A model generated the notes under the pieces. The model saw nothing but the letters and a program-made list of their open reading frames with translations, was not told where the DNA came from and ran no database searches. DNA of 24,544 bases from CAYLLN01 sp033762315 (GTDB lineage: Bacteria > Planctomycetota > Planctomycetia > Pirellulales > Pirellulaceae), in the NCBI GenBank assembly GCA_033762315.1, contig JANRLS010000246.1:1-24544 (forward strand), given 5' to 3'. The position numbers were made by a program, and so were the translations under genes. Shown piece by piece: positions 6,424 through 14,843 of the stretch (its first letter is position 1; each line of letters begins with the position of its first letter).

Positions 6424-8016
6424 CTACCTCCCCCCATGCACCATCTCGCACAGCTTCCCTAAATCACTGCCGAGACGCTTGGTATCGACTCCCTCTCTGA
6501 GTTGTACGCCGTTTAGGAAGGCGGCGAAGGCGAGCCGCTTGCCGCTGGCGGTGGTGAGATAGCCTGCGAGGGCTTTGCTGGTGCAGAGGCCCCGGCCGGC
6601 GAGGAGGTTGTCCCACACGAGGGTGCCGGTCTTGGCTTGAACTTTGCCGCGGGCGGGGCTATCGGCAGGCAGCGTCTTGGCGAGGGTGCCATCGACGCCG
6701 AGAATCGGCAAGGCCCGCTCGTAGGCGGCAAAATCCGACCGCGTCGCCATGTGCCGCAAGAGTTGCACGGTGGCGGCGGGGGTGACGAAATCGGCCCGAG
6801 CCCCCCCTGCCCCGCCGCCAAAGCTGATCGTTTCGACCGGCACGCCGGCCCGGCTGAGGAACGCCCCTTCCAGGCGCATCCCGTCGGCCAGCGTGCGCTG
6901 CCCATGCTTCGCGGAGACGAGCAGCGGCAGCGTGCTGGCATGCAGATTGTGACTCACTTTCAGGACTAGGCGAGCCGATTCGGCAAACGGGGGAGAAACC
7001 AGTTCCGCCGCTTTGGGCAAGTTCGCATAAGCATCGGCCGCCGGCAGCATCACCATTGATTGATCGCGCAAATCGGCCGCGACCTTCACCCCGGCCCGCC
7101 GCAGCGCCTCGATGAATAGCGCCCGCGCGAAAGCTGCCGGCTCGGGGACTTCATAAATCCGCACCAGCGGGCGGCGGTTGGCGGGAATCTTGCCGCTGAC
7201 GACCAGCTTGCCCGGCTCGACAAGTCGCACCGAGGTCGATAAGGGCACATCCTCGCGGACCGTTTCCACTCGCGATTCGATCTCGAGCCAGGCGGTTTCC
7301 GGCCGCCAGGTCACGTTCGCGGGCTGGCCCGGCTCGGTCGGTTCGAGCGTGAAGTCGATCACGTTGTCGTTGACGACGATGGGGGTCACGAGGCTCGGCC
7401 CGCTGCCGGAACCCTCGGCATGATCGAACAAGCGATCGTCGATCAGCACGTCGCCGCGAATGCTTTTGATGCCCGCCGCGGCAACTTGCCGAGCCAGGTC
7501 GTCGAGCCCCGCCAGCGGGTTTTGCGGCGTGAGCGTCGCCTCGCCCGACCAGTTGGCATAGGTATGGTCGGAATCGGTAAAGGCGATTTCCCCCCGCTCG
7601 TCGGTCCGGCCGCCGAGGGTCAAATCTCCGCTGGCAACGAGGATCAAATCGCCATCCAGCACGCCGTCTTTCAGTTCCCCCCGGTAATGCACCGGCGTGC
7701 GAAAGCGATGCTCCGCTCCCAGCGCGTCGAGAGCCGCGGCCGTGCTGAACAGCTTGGTCACCGAAGCGGGCGCGAAGAGCCGCTGGCTGTTGCGCTCGAC
7801 GATGGCATCGCCAGTTTCCATATCGACGAACAACAGCCCGACCTGGGCCTGCGCCAAGTGCGGCTGGGAAAGAAATTCCTCAATTTTGGCCGCGAGCGGG
7901 TCGTCGGCCCGCGCGGGGCGCGCGATTCCGCCCCCAACCAGCGCCGAAATCGCCGTCAGCACCAGCCAGCGAAAACCAACCGCGCGCCGTGGGGCACAAA
8001 GCAATAACAGGGGCAT
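6424..8016 (-). CDS. dacB: D-alanyl-D-alanine carboxypeptidase/endopeptidase, PBP4 type (peptidase S13)
   Basis: A 530-residue protein with an N-terminal signal (hydrophobic residues 17-31, likely cleavage after A-R-A at 35-37), so it is periplasmic. The three penicillin-binding motifs are complete and correctly ordered: S-V-T-K (85-88, nucleophile Ser85), S-H-N (355-357) and K-T-G (462-464). Length and the long insertion between the first two motifs fit PBP4/DacB, which trims pentapeptides and cuts D-Ala-mDAP cross-links in peptidoglycan. Its presence fits the finding that planctomycetes make peptidoglycan. It is transcribed divergently from the TPR-CHAT gene with 129 bases between the starts, and lies 110 bases upstream of the methyltransferase on the same strand. 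No Shine-Dalgarno precedes ATG 8016. Confidence 0.9.
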   Translation of the reverse strand: MPLLLLCAPRRAVGFRWLVLTAISALVGGGIARPARADDPLAAKIEEFLSQPHLAQAQVGLLFVDMETGDAIVERNSQRLFAPASVTKLFSTAAALDALGAEHRFRTPVHYRGELKDGVLDGDLILVASGDLTLGGRTDERGEIAFTDSDHTYANWSGEATLTPQNPLAGLDDLARQVAAAGIKSIRGDVLIDDRLFDHAEGSGSGPSLVTPIVVNDNVIDFTLEPTEPGQPANVTWRPETAWLEIESRVETVREDVPLSTSVRLVEPGKLVVSGKIPANRRPLVRIYEVPEPAAFARALFIEALRRAGVKVAADLRDQSMVMLPAADAYANLPKAAELVSPPFAESARLVLKVSHNLHASTLPLLVSAKHGQRTLADGMRLEGAFLSRAGVPVETISFGGGAGGARADFVTPAATVQLLRHMATRSDFAAYERALPILGVDGTLAKTLPADSPARGKVQAKTGTLVWDNLLAGRGLCTSKALAGYLTTASGKRLAFAAFLNGVQLREGVDTKRLGSDLGKLCEMVHGGR

Positions 8017-8132
8017 GGATAGGGTTTGCTGAAAAAGCGGCCAGTGATGAAGGATCGCCTATTCTAAACAGTTTGCCCCGCGGATGGCGACGCATCGCCC
8101 GCCTGCAATATGACTTCATGGCCCGGCTGTGC

Positions 8133-8138
8133 CATAAT
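8133..8138 (+). promoter_or_regulatory. Candidate -10 box implying a leaderless TPR-CHAT mRNA
   Basis: CATAAT at 8133-8138 is a five-of-six match to TATAAT and sits seven bases before the A of ATG 8146. Initiation at the usual distance would put the first transcribed base at or next to the start codon, giving a leaderless message. No Shine-Dalgarno is present before this ATG and no good -35 was found, so the call is tentative. Confidence 0.3.
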
Positions 8139-8145
8139 GCTCATC

Positions 8146-11100
8146 ATGCGATTCTGGCTGCTAATCACCGCAATCCTGGCCCTGCCGCTGGCCCTTCGCG
8201 CCGCCGAGCCCGCCGCAGCTCCGTCGGCAGCCGATGGGGAGCGGGCCGCCAAAATCGCCGAGCGCGATCGTCTCTGGACCGAGGCCCTGGCGTTCGACAA
8301 GCAAAAGAAACATGCCGAGGCTTTGGAGCGCGGCCTGCGGGTGCTGGAGATCGAGCGGGGCGTGTTTGGCAATCACGATCAGGAGCTGATCGGCACCCTG
8401 ACGACCCTGGCCGAGTGGCACGAGCGGCTGCACGATTGGCCTGCCGCCCGCGCCAAGCTCACCGAACTGCTCGCCCTGCGCGCGCGGCTTTCCGGGGCCG
8501 ACCACTGGCGCACGACCGACGCCCGACTTTTGCTCGAAAAGATCGATCGCCTGGCGAAGCTCCCCCCCGATAAGCTCGCCGAATATCGCGCGGCTACAGA
8601 TCTGCTCGAACAGGTCTGGTCGCTCTCGGCAGCGAAGAAGTTTCGCGAGGCGCTGCTGGTGGCCGATCAGTCGGCTGCGGCGTACGAGGCGGCACTTGGG
8701 CGCGATTCGCGCGACGCGGTCGGCGCGCGGTCGTGGGGGGCCTATATGCTTTTTCAAGCGGGCGACTACGCAGCCGCCTTGCCGCGATACCAGGAGGTTG
8801 CCGCCGCCCGGAAGGGCATTTTGGGGGAGAAGCACCCCGACTCGCTCCATAGCCAGAAATCGATTGGCCAGTCGCTCTACAACCTGAGGCGATTTGGCGA
8901 GGCGGCCACTGTTTTCGCGCCGCTTCCCGCCCTCTTTGAAGCGGCGGAAGCCCCGGATACCGCCGCCTGGATGGACCTCTGGCTGGGCGATTCTCACCGC
9001 GACCAGCAAAACGATGCCGCCGCGGTCGCCGCCTATTCGCAAGGGGCTCAGCGCTTCGCCAAGCTCCAGCACGACGAGGGGCTGTCGCGCGTGCACACCG
9101 AAACGGGTCGCGCACTCTATCGCTTGCAAAAATATGCCGACGCGCTGCCGCACTTCGAGCGGGCCCGCCGGCACTACATGGCGCGGCAGCTCGCCAATGA
9201 TGCCGCCTGGATGTTGCTTTGGAAGGGGCATTGCCAATTCAAGCTGGCTGACTATCCAGCGGCGATCGAGACCTATCGCCAGACGTGCGCCGAGTTCGAG
9301 CAGCAAGGCGATCTGCGCGGCTTGGGCGAAGCCGAGTATCAATGGGGGCGATCCTACTATTTCCAGAGCAAGTATGCCGAGGCCCTGGACCGCTTTACGC
9401 GGAACGTCGCCACGTTCGAGCAGGCCAAGCGGCCAGTGGATGCGGCTTGGTCGATTGCCTTCGTGGGATATTGCGCCCGCGAACTGAAAGACGAGCCCGC
9501 CGCGATCAAGTCGTACGAACGGGCGCTAGCCATTTTCGTGGCCGAGAAGATCGATGCCGGCCGCGCGAAAATGCACGACGAATGGGGCCGAGCGCTCTAT
9601 CGCCAGAAGCAGTATTTGCCCGCCATTGCCCACTTCGAGCAGGCCACCCAGCAATACGAGGCGGCTGGCGAGCCGGACGCCGCCGCTTGGATGATCGTCT
9701 GGCAAGGCTATTGCCGGCGCGATTTGGCGGAGCCGGCAGTGGCGGCACCGCTGTTTGCCGTCGCCAGCGAACGCTTTGCGAAGATCAAGCACGATGCCGG
9801 GCTGGCGCAGGCCGAATTCGAATGGGCCCGCGCACTCTATCGGCAAAAGCAATATGCCGAGTCGCTGCCCCATTTCGAGCGGGCCGCGCTGTCGTATGCC
9901 GCCTCCAAACAGCCGGTCGATGCCGCCTGGATGCACAGTTGGCGGGGCGATGCCCAATGGTTCCTGGGTCAGATCGAGCCAGCCATCGACGCCTACGAGC
10001 AAAGCCTCGCTGCTTTTGTCGCCCTGAAGCACAACGAGGGAATTGCCGTCAACTCGCGTGAATTGGGCAAGTCCCTCGCGCAGCTAGAACGCTGGACCGA
10101 GGCGGTGCCGCATCTCGAGCGGGCCGCCGCGGCGTATAACGCCAACAAGGATTTATCGGCGGCGGCCGATTGCTGGTCGCGGCTGGGGCGGGCCCATAAG
10201 CAGCTGCGCGAATTCAAAGCGGCCGAAGACGCGTTCCTCAGGATGGTCGAGATCGAGCGCGAGCGCGTGGGAGAAGAACACGGAGACTATGCCCGGGCGA
10301 TCTCACAGCTGGCGACATACTATTCCGACGCGGGGCGGATCACCATCGCCAAGCCGCTGTTTTTGCAGGCTCTCGAGATCCGCAAAAAGCAGTTCGGCCC
10401 GCGCAGCGAACCGGTCGCCCGCAGCCTTCAATCGCTGGCCGACCTCTACGAAAACGCCGGCGACCTGATCCGCGCGGAAGACTATTGCCGGCAGGCCATG
10501 GAGCTGTTCAAGGAACTGTTTGGCGAGCGGTTTGCCTATGTAAGCTGCCTCGAAACGCTGGTGCAAATCGGCCTGCGCAAGGGGGACTATGTTGGCGCGG
10601 AGGCAGTGGCTCGCCAATCCCTTGCGCTCCGCGAGCAGTTGGCGGGGACGGAGAGCTCAGACTTTACGATTGGCCTGCATAGCCTGGCGATCACGCTCAA
10701 TAGCCAAGGAAGATATGTCGAGTCGGAAGGTCTGTTGAGGCGGGCCATCGAGATCATCACCAGGCTGCGCGGCAAGCAGCACGCCGATTATGCCGCCGGT
10801 CTCAACAATCTGGCTCTGCTGTATGCCGATATGGGAGATCTAAACCGGGCCGAGCCGCTGCTGCGAGAATCGCTGGAAGTCAAAAAACTGGCCTTGGGAG
10901 ATAAGCACCCCGCGTATGCTGTGACGCTGGTCAACATAGCGGCTGTTCTGAAGGCGCTCGATCGCTACGATCAGGCCGCCCAGATGTATACCGAGGCGCG
11001 AGAGATTTTTCGCCGCCGCTTAGGAACAAGGCACCCGGACTATCTGTCGTGCCTGACGAGTCTGGCCGGGCTAATGCGCAACATACGCGACTACGAGGGT

Positions 11101-13107
11101 GCCGAGGCCCTGCTGCTCGAAGTAAGGCGCACGCAAGTCGAAAGCGGCAGCGAGAATTTGCCCGATTTTGCCTATACCCTCAATAACCTCGGCGAGCTCT
11201 ATGCCGCACAGAAAGACTTTGGCCGGGCCGAGGCGCTGGTCCGCCAAGCCAGCGAGTTGTGGCAGCGCCTGGTGGGCGACAAGCACCCGCTATATGCCAA
11301 GAGTTTGAGCAATCTGGCGCTGCTCCGCTTCGAGCACGGCAATTTGCGTGAGGCATTCGGCCTGGCGGTGCGGTCGCTGAAAATCAAGCGCGAGCAGCTG
11401 CAACTGGTGGCCGACATCCAATCCGAGCGGCAACAGCTACTGATGATGAGCGACTTGCGCGGCACGCTCGATGTCCTCATTACCATTGCCCGCCGCGATC
11501 CAAAATTCGCCGCCGAGGCTTATGACGAAGTACTTGCCTATAAGGGGCTGGTGCTGCAGCGGCAGCGGGCGATGCGAGCGGGCAGCGATCAGCCAGAACT
11601 GGCTCCGCTGTTGGTCGAGCTGCGCGGGGTGACCAGTCGGCTCGCGACCCTTTCGCTCGCTTCGCCGCCCGATAGGGAAATCGCCACCTGGCGCGAGGAA
11701 ATCGCCTCCTTGTCGGATCAAAAGGAACGTTTGGAAGCCCGCCTTTCCGCCGCCAGCCGCGAGTTTCGCTCGGCCCGCCAACTGCCCACCCTAACCAGTG
11801 TGCGGGCCGCGCTGCCGGCCAAGAGCGTGGTGGTCGATGTGATGCTGTATTTCGATTTCACGCGCGATCCCGGCGGCGATTTCAAGCAGCAGGTGCGCTA
11901 CGGGGCGTTTGTCGTCGCTGCTGCCGGGGAAATTCAGTTCGTCGATTTGGGAACCTCGGTTCCCATCGACCTGGCCATCCAGACTTGGCGCGAAGATCAG
12001 GGCCGCACCAAAAAGGCGCTTGCCGCGGCCCAGTCGCTGCGCGATCTGGTCTGGCAGCCCCTTGCCGCGCATTTGGCCGGCCGCGATGTGGTGCTGCTTT
12101 GCCCCGATGGGGAGCTGAGCAAGTTCCCCTGGCCGGCCCTGCCGGGGGAGAAGCCGGGCGCCTTTTTGATCGAGGAAGACCGGCTGATCGCGATGATTCC
12201 CGCGGCGCAGGCCCTGCCGGAACTATTGGCCGACGAACCGGGCCCCGCCGTCCCGCGAAATTTGCTCGTCATGGGGGCCGTCGATTACGACCATCAGGGC
12301 CAGGGCGCACCGGCCGAAAACAAGCCCAAAAAGAGCTTTCGCCAACTAGCGGCGGTCCGAGGGGACGACGACCTGAAGTTCATCCTGCATCCCGGCATGG
12401 AAGCCGAGCCGCGCGACATCGCCCGGAAATATGAGGATATTTTTGGCGACGACCAGTTCACGCTGCTCGAAGGGGCAGCCGCCACCGAGAACGCCGTCCG
12501 CACCGAAGGTCCGCGGCATCTCTATTTGCATTTCGCCACGCATGGTTTTTTCGCTCCCCCCAGCGTGCGCTCGGCGATGGCCCGCGAAACGGTCGTGCGC
12601 GGCGGCGGCGCGGCCGACCTGGCCACCAGCCAGACCATTGCCGGCTACCATCCGGGGTTGCTCTCCGGCATTGCCCTGGCGGGGGCGAACCAGCGCGGCG
12701 GCACCGGAGACGACGGCATCCTCACTGCCGAGGAAGTCGGCACGCTCGACCTTTCCGGCGTGCGGCTGGTGGTGCTGTCGGCCTGTGAGACGGGACTCGG
12801 CGAAACTGCCGGTGGCGAAGGACTGCTCGGTCTCCAGCGGTCGTTTCAAGCGGCCGGGGCCCGCACGGTCATCGCCAGCCTCTGGAAGGTTCCCGATGCC
12901 GCCACGCGCGACCTGATGGAGCGGTTTTATGACAACCTGTGGAACAAGGAGATGAGCAAGCTGGCCGCTCTTCGCGAGGCGCAGTTGTGGGTGCTGCGCG
13001 AGCGCGGCGGCCGCGGTCTCGACCTTGTCGCAGCAAAAGAAGACACTTCTAACCGCCTCCCCCCGCACTACTGGGCCGCCTTCATCCTCAGCGGCGACTG
13101 GCGCTAA
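8146..13107 (+). CDS. Exported TPR-CHAT protein (caspase-like peptidase domain)
   Basis: A 1653-residue protein. ATG 8146 was chosen over upstream in-frame starts because it directly begins a signal peptide (hydrophobic residues 3-17, cleavage near L-R-A at 17-19). Residues about 30-1085 are tetratricopeptide repeats of two kinds: six 80-residue double units at 226-705 with a recurring D-A-A-W-M motif, then canonical 42-residue kinesin-light-chain-type repeats with G-D-K-H-P and L-N-N-L signatures. After a helical linker, residues about 1220-1653 form a CHAT domain, a caspase-fold cysteine peptidase. The catalytic dyad is visible as H-F-A-T-H-G-F with His1466 and L-S-A-C-E-T-G with Cys1547. 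TPR arrays usually sense a partner or ligand and control the peptidase. Substrate and trigger are unknown; export to the periplasm is inferred from the signal. Confidence 0.88.
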   Translation: MRFWLLITAILALPLALRAAEPAAAPSAADGERAAKIAERDRLWTEALAFDKQKKHAEALERGLRVLEIERGVFGNHDQELIGTLTTLAEWHERLHDWPAARAKLTELLALRARLSGADHWRTTDARLLLEKIDRLAKLPPDKLAEYRAATDLLEQVWSLSAAKKFREALLVADQSAAAYEAALGRDSRDAVGARSWGAYMLFQAGDYAAALPRYQEVAAARKGILGEKHPDSLHSQKSIGQSLYNLRRFGEAATVFAPLPALFEAAEAPDTAAWMDLWLGDSHRDQQNDAAAVAAYSQGAQRFAKLQHDEGLSRVHTETGRALYRLQKYADALPHFERARRHYMARQLANDAAWMLLWKGHCQFKLADYPAAIETYRQTCAEFEQQGDLRGLGEAEYQWGRSYYFQSKYAEALDRFTRNVATFEQAKRPVDAAWSIAFVGYCARELKDEPAAIKSYERALAIFVAEKIDAGRAKMHDEWGRALYRQKQYLPAIAHFEQATQQYEAAGEPDAAAWMIVWQGYCRRDLAEPAVAAPLFAVASERFAKIKHDAGLAQAEFEWARALYRQKQYAESLPHFERAALSYAASKQPVDAAWMHSWRGDAQWFLGQIEPAIDAYEQSLAAFVALKHNEGIAVNSRELGKSLAQLERWTEAVPHLERAAAAYNANKDLSAAADCWSRLGRAHKQLREFKAAEDAFLRMVEIERERVGEEHGDYARAISQLATYYSDAGRITIAKPLFLQALEIRKKQFGPRSEPVARSLQSLADLYENAGDLIRAEDYCRQAMELFKELFGERFAYVSCLETLVQIGLRKGDYVGAEAVARQSLALREQLAGTESSDFTIGLHSLAITLNSQGRYVESEGLLRRAIEIITRLRGKQHADYAAGLNNLALLYADMGDLNRAEPLLRESLEVKKLALGDKHPAYAVTLVNIAAVLKALDRYDQAAQMYTEAREIFRRRLGTRHPDYLSCLTSLAGLMRNIRDYEGAEALLLEVRRTQVESGSENLPDFAYTLNNLGELYAAQKDFGRAEALVRQASELWQRLVGDKHPLYAKSLSNLALLRFEHGNLREAFGLAVRSLKIKREQLQLVADIQSERQQLLMMSDLRGTLDVLITIARRDPKFAAEAYDEVLAYKGLVLQRQRAMRAGSDQPELAPLLVELRGVTSRLATLSLASPPDREIATWREEIASLSDQKERLEARLSAASREFRSARQLPTLTSVRAALPAKSVVVDVMLYFDFTRDPGGDFKQQVRYGAFVVAAAGEIQFVDLGTSVPIDLAIQTWREDQGRTKKALAAAQSLRDLVWQPLAAHLAGRDVVLLCPDGELSKFPWPALPGEKPGAFLIEEDRLIAMIPAAQALPELLADEPGPAVPRNLLVMGAVDYDHQGQGAPAENKPKKSFRQLAAVRGDDDLKFILHPGMEAEPRDIARKYEDIFGDDQFTLLEGAAATENAVRTEGPRHLYLHFATHGFFAPPSVRSAMARETVVRGGGAADLATSQTIAGYHPGLLSGIALAGANQRGGTGDDGILTAEEVGTLDLSGVRLVVLSACETGLGETAGGEGLLGLQRSFQAAGARTVIASLWKVPDAATRDLMERFYDNLWNKEMSKLAALREAQLWVLRERGGRGLDLVAAKEDTSNRLPPHYWAAFILSGDWR
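8821..10260 (+). repeat. Six in-phase 240-bp coding repeats inside the TPR-CHAT gene
   Basis: Corresponding codons recur every 240 bases. For example, codons for the A-L-Y or S-L-Y motif fall at 8869-8880, 9109-9120, 9349-9360, 9589-9600 and 9829-9840, and D-A-A-W-M recurs with the same spacing. Six units fill 8821-10260, each encoding 80 residues (two TPR helix pairs). Units 2-5 are most alike at DNA level and the outer units more diverged, which fits internal tandem duplication. Confidence 0.8.
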
Positions 13108-13113
13108 AATATC

Positions 13114-13167
13114 AACCCGCAGCGTTAGCAAGGGACCGAAACACAAGCCCGCAGCGCCAGCAAGGGA
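13114..13167. repeat. Two tandem copies of a dispersed intergenic repeat
   Basis: Two near-identical units of 22-23 bases lie at 13114-13135 and 13145-13167, each beginning AA(G)CCCGCAGCG and ending AGCAAGGGA, with a period of about 31 bases. They fill the gap between the TPR-CHAT stop and the esterase start. They resemble the unit at 1235, suggesting one interspersed family. No terminator-like T run follows. Confidence 0.6.
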
Positions 13168-13186
13168 ATTTTTCTCCGGAGTTCTT

Positions 13187-14803
13187 ATGCGTCTCATTCT
13201 CATCTTCGCCCTGTGCTTTACTCCATTGCTGACGGGCAATGCTTGGAGCCAGACGGCCGTCCCCGCCGCTTCGCCTTCCGCTCCGCAGGGCCGTCGCTTG
13301 GAGCCGCTGCCCGAAGGAACCGTCCAACAACACCTCGATATCGTCTATGCAAAGTACGGCTCGCGCGAGTTGCACTTGGACTTGTTTCGGCCGAAGAACT
13401 CGGAGGGCGAAGTCCTGCCCGCCGTGCTGATCGTCCATGGCGGCGGCTGGCAACAGGGGGACAAAACGCGATTTCGCGTGCTGGCCCAGACGCTCGCCAC
13501 TCGCGGCTATCTGACGGCGGCCATCGAATATCGTTTGGCGGGAGAGGCGAAATTTCCGGCGGCGATTCACGATTGCCAGGCGGCGGTCCGCTGGCTGCGG
13601 GCGAACGCCAAGCGACTGCGGATCGATCCGGAGCGGATCGCTGCGGTCGGCGGCTCGGCGGGGGGACACCTCGTCGGCCTCTTGGCCGCCGCGCCGCACG
13701 TAGCCGAGCTGCAAGGGGACGGCGGCAACGCCGGGATTTCGTCACAGGTGCAAGCCGCTGTCGTCATGGCGGGGCCGATGGAGGTTCCCGCTGGGCCGAA
13801 TGCGGTCGCCTTTTTGGGACGCACGATCGACGAGGCTCCGGAACTCTATCGGCTCGCGTCGCCGATGACTCACCTGTCGGCCAAAACGCCGCCGATCTTG
13901 TTTCAGCATGGCGAGCACGACCGGCCAGAGCTGAACCTGGCCGCGCGCGAGAAACTGCGCGAGCTGAAAATCCCCACCGAGATACTCGTCTATCGCGAAG
14001 GGAAACATGGCTGCTGGAATCAGCATCCGTGGTTTGGGCCGATGGTGGACGACATCGACGCCTTCCTGACGAAACACCTGAGCCGCGAGATTAAGCCCGC
14101 CTGGTTCGCGAGTCACAAAACCGCTTGGGGCGAAATGCGATTCGGGCCGGCGGAAGTGGAACTCCACGTTGCCGAGCGGCCGGTCGATGGCATCCTCATC
14201 ATGCCGATACTGCAAAATCCGATTCGCATCGCCTATTTGCGTGGCGATCCGGCCAGAATTGCTTTGAAGATGTCCCCGGAGCTGACGGAGTGGTGGTTCG
14301 CGATTCCCTCGGCCGCGGATGCCCTAAATCCGCTGGTGGTCGTTGTCGAAACGGTCGGCCGCCCGTATTTACCGGTGATTCCCCGCGTCATCAGCCCCGC
14401 CGCCGATGGCTCGCTCACGCTCGCCGCCCACCAAGCCCTTGCCCACGGCCAGAATCTTCGCTACGAGCCGCAGCCCATCAAAAACACCATCGGCTACTGG
14501 AGCGAATTGACCGACTGGTGCCAGTGGCCGGTCTATGCCGAGCGGCCCGGCAAGTACGAAGTCCATATCCTGCAAGGCTGCGGCAAGGGGCAAGGGGGGA
14601 GCGAAGTCGCCGTGCAAATCGGCGGCCAAACGCTGACGTTCACCGTGGAAGACACCGGCCATTTCCAGAATTTCAAGGAGCGCAAGCTCGGCGTCGTCGA
14701 AATTGCCGGCCCGCAAGTCCACGCGCTCGAAATTCGCCCCCGCACCAAAGCCGCCGCCGCCGTGATGGACGTCCGGCAAGTGCGGCTCGTGCCGGTGGAG
14801 TGA
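13187..14803 (+). CDS. Exported alpha/beta-hydrolase (esterase) with C-terminal beta-rich domain
   Basis: A 538-residue protein with a signal peptide (residues 1-21, cleavage near W-S). Residues about 45-300 are an esterase/lipase domain of the hormone-sensitive-lipase/acetyl-xylan-esterase type: oxyanion-hole H-G-G-G-W (84-88), nucleophile elbow G-G-S-A-G-G with Ser157, and probable acid Asp245 (G-E-H-D) and His274 (K-H-G-C-W). Residues about 300-425 have no recognised fold. Residues about 430-538 resemble the carbohydrate-binding-like beta domain found at the ends of planctomycete glycosidases and sulfatases (G-Y-W-S, D-W-C-Q-W-P, P-G-K-Y-E-V). A role in deacylating polysaccharide is inferred from this architecture. 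ATG 13187 has GGAG seven bases upstream. The gene follows TPR-CHAT by 79 bases. Confidence 0.82.
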   Translation: MRLILIFALCFTPLLTGNAWSQTAVPAASPSAPQGRRLEPLPEGTVQQHLDIVYAKYGSRELHLDLFRPKNSEGEVLPAVLIVHGGGWQQGDKTRFRVLAQTLATRGYLTAAIEYRLAGEAKFPAAIHDCQAAVRWLRANAKRLRIDPERIAAVGGSAGGHLVGLLAAAPHVAELQGDGGNAGISSQVQAAVVMAGPMEVPAGPNAVAFLGRTIDEAPELYRLASPMTHLSAKTPPILFQHGEHDRPELNLAAREKLRELKIPTEILVYREGKHGCWNQHPWFGPMVDDIDAFLTKHLSREIKPAWFASHKTAWGEMRFGPAEVELHVAERPVDGILIMPILQNPIRIAYLRGDPARIALKMSPELTEWWFAIPSAADALNPLVVVVETVGRPYLPVIPRVISPAADGSLTLAAHQALAHGQNLRYEPQPIKNTIGYWSELTDWCQWPVYAERPGKYEVHILQGCGKGQGGSEVAVQIGGQTLTFTVEDTGHFQNFKERKLGVVEIAGPQVHALEIRPRTKAAAAVMDVRQVRLVPVE

Positions 14804-14843
14804 GGTGGCAACAACTGGATGGTGAGGGCATCCCGCTCATTCG

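Noticed and set aside
8161..9342. Long minus-strand open frame (393 codons) antisense to the TPR-CHAT gene
   Set aside because: It is a shadow of the repeated TPR coding sequence. It has no ribosome binding site and no recognisable motif.
12346..13239. Minus-strand open frame antisense to the CHAT domain
   Set aside because: The plus strand encodes a CHAT domain with an intact His/Cys dyad, so the antisense frame is a by-product of composition.
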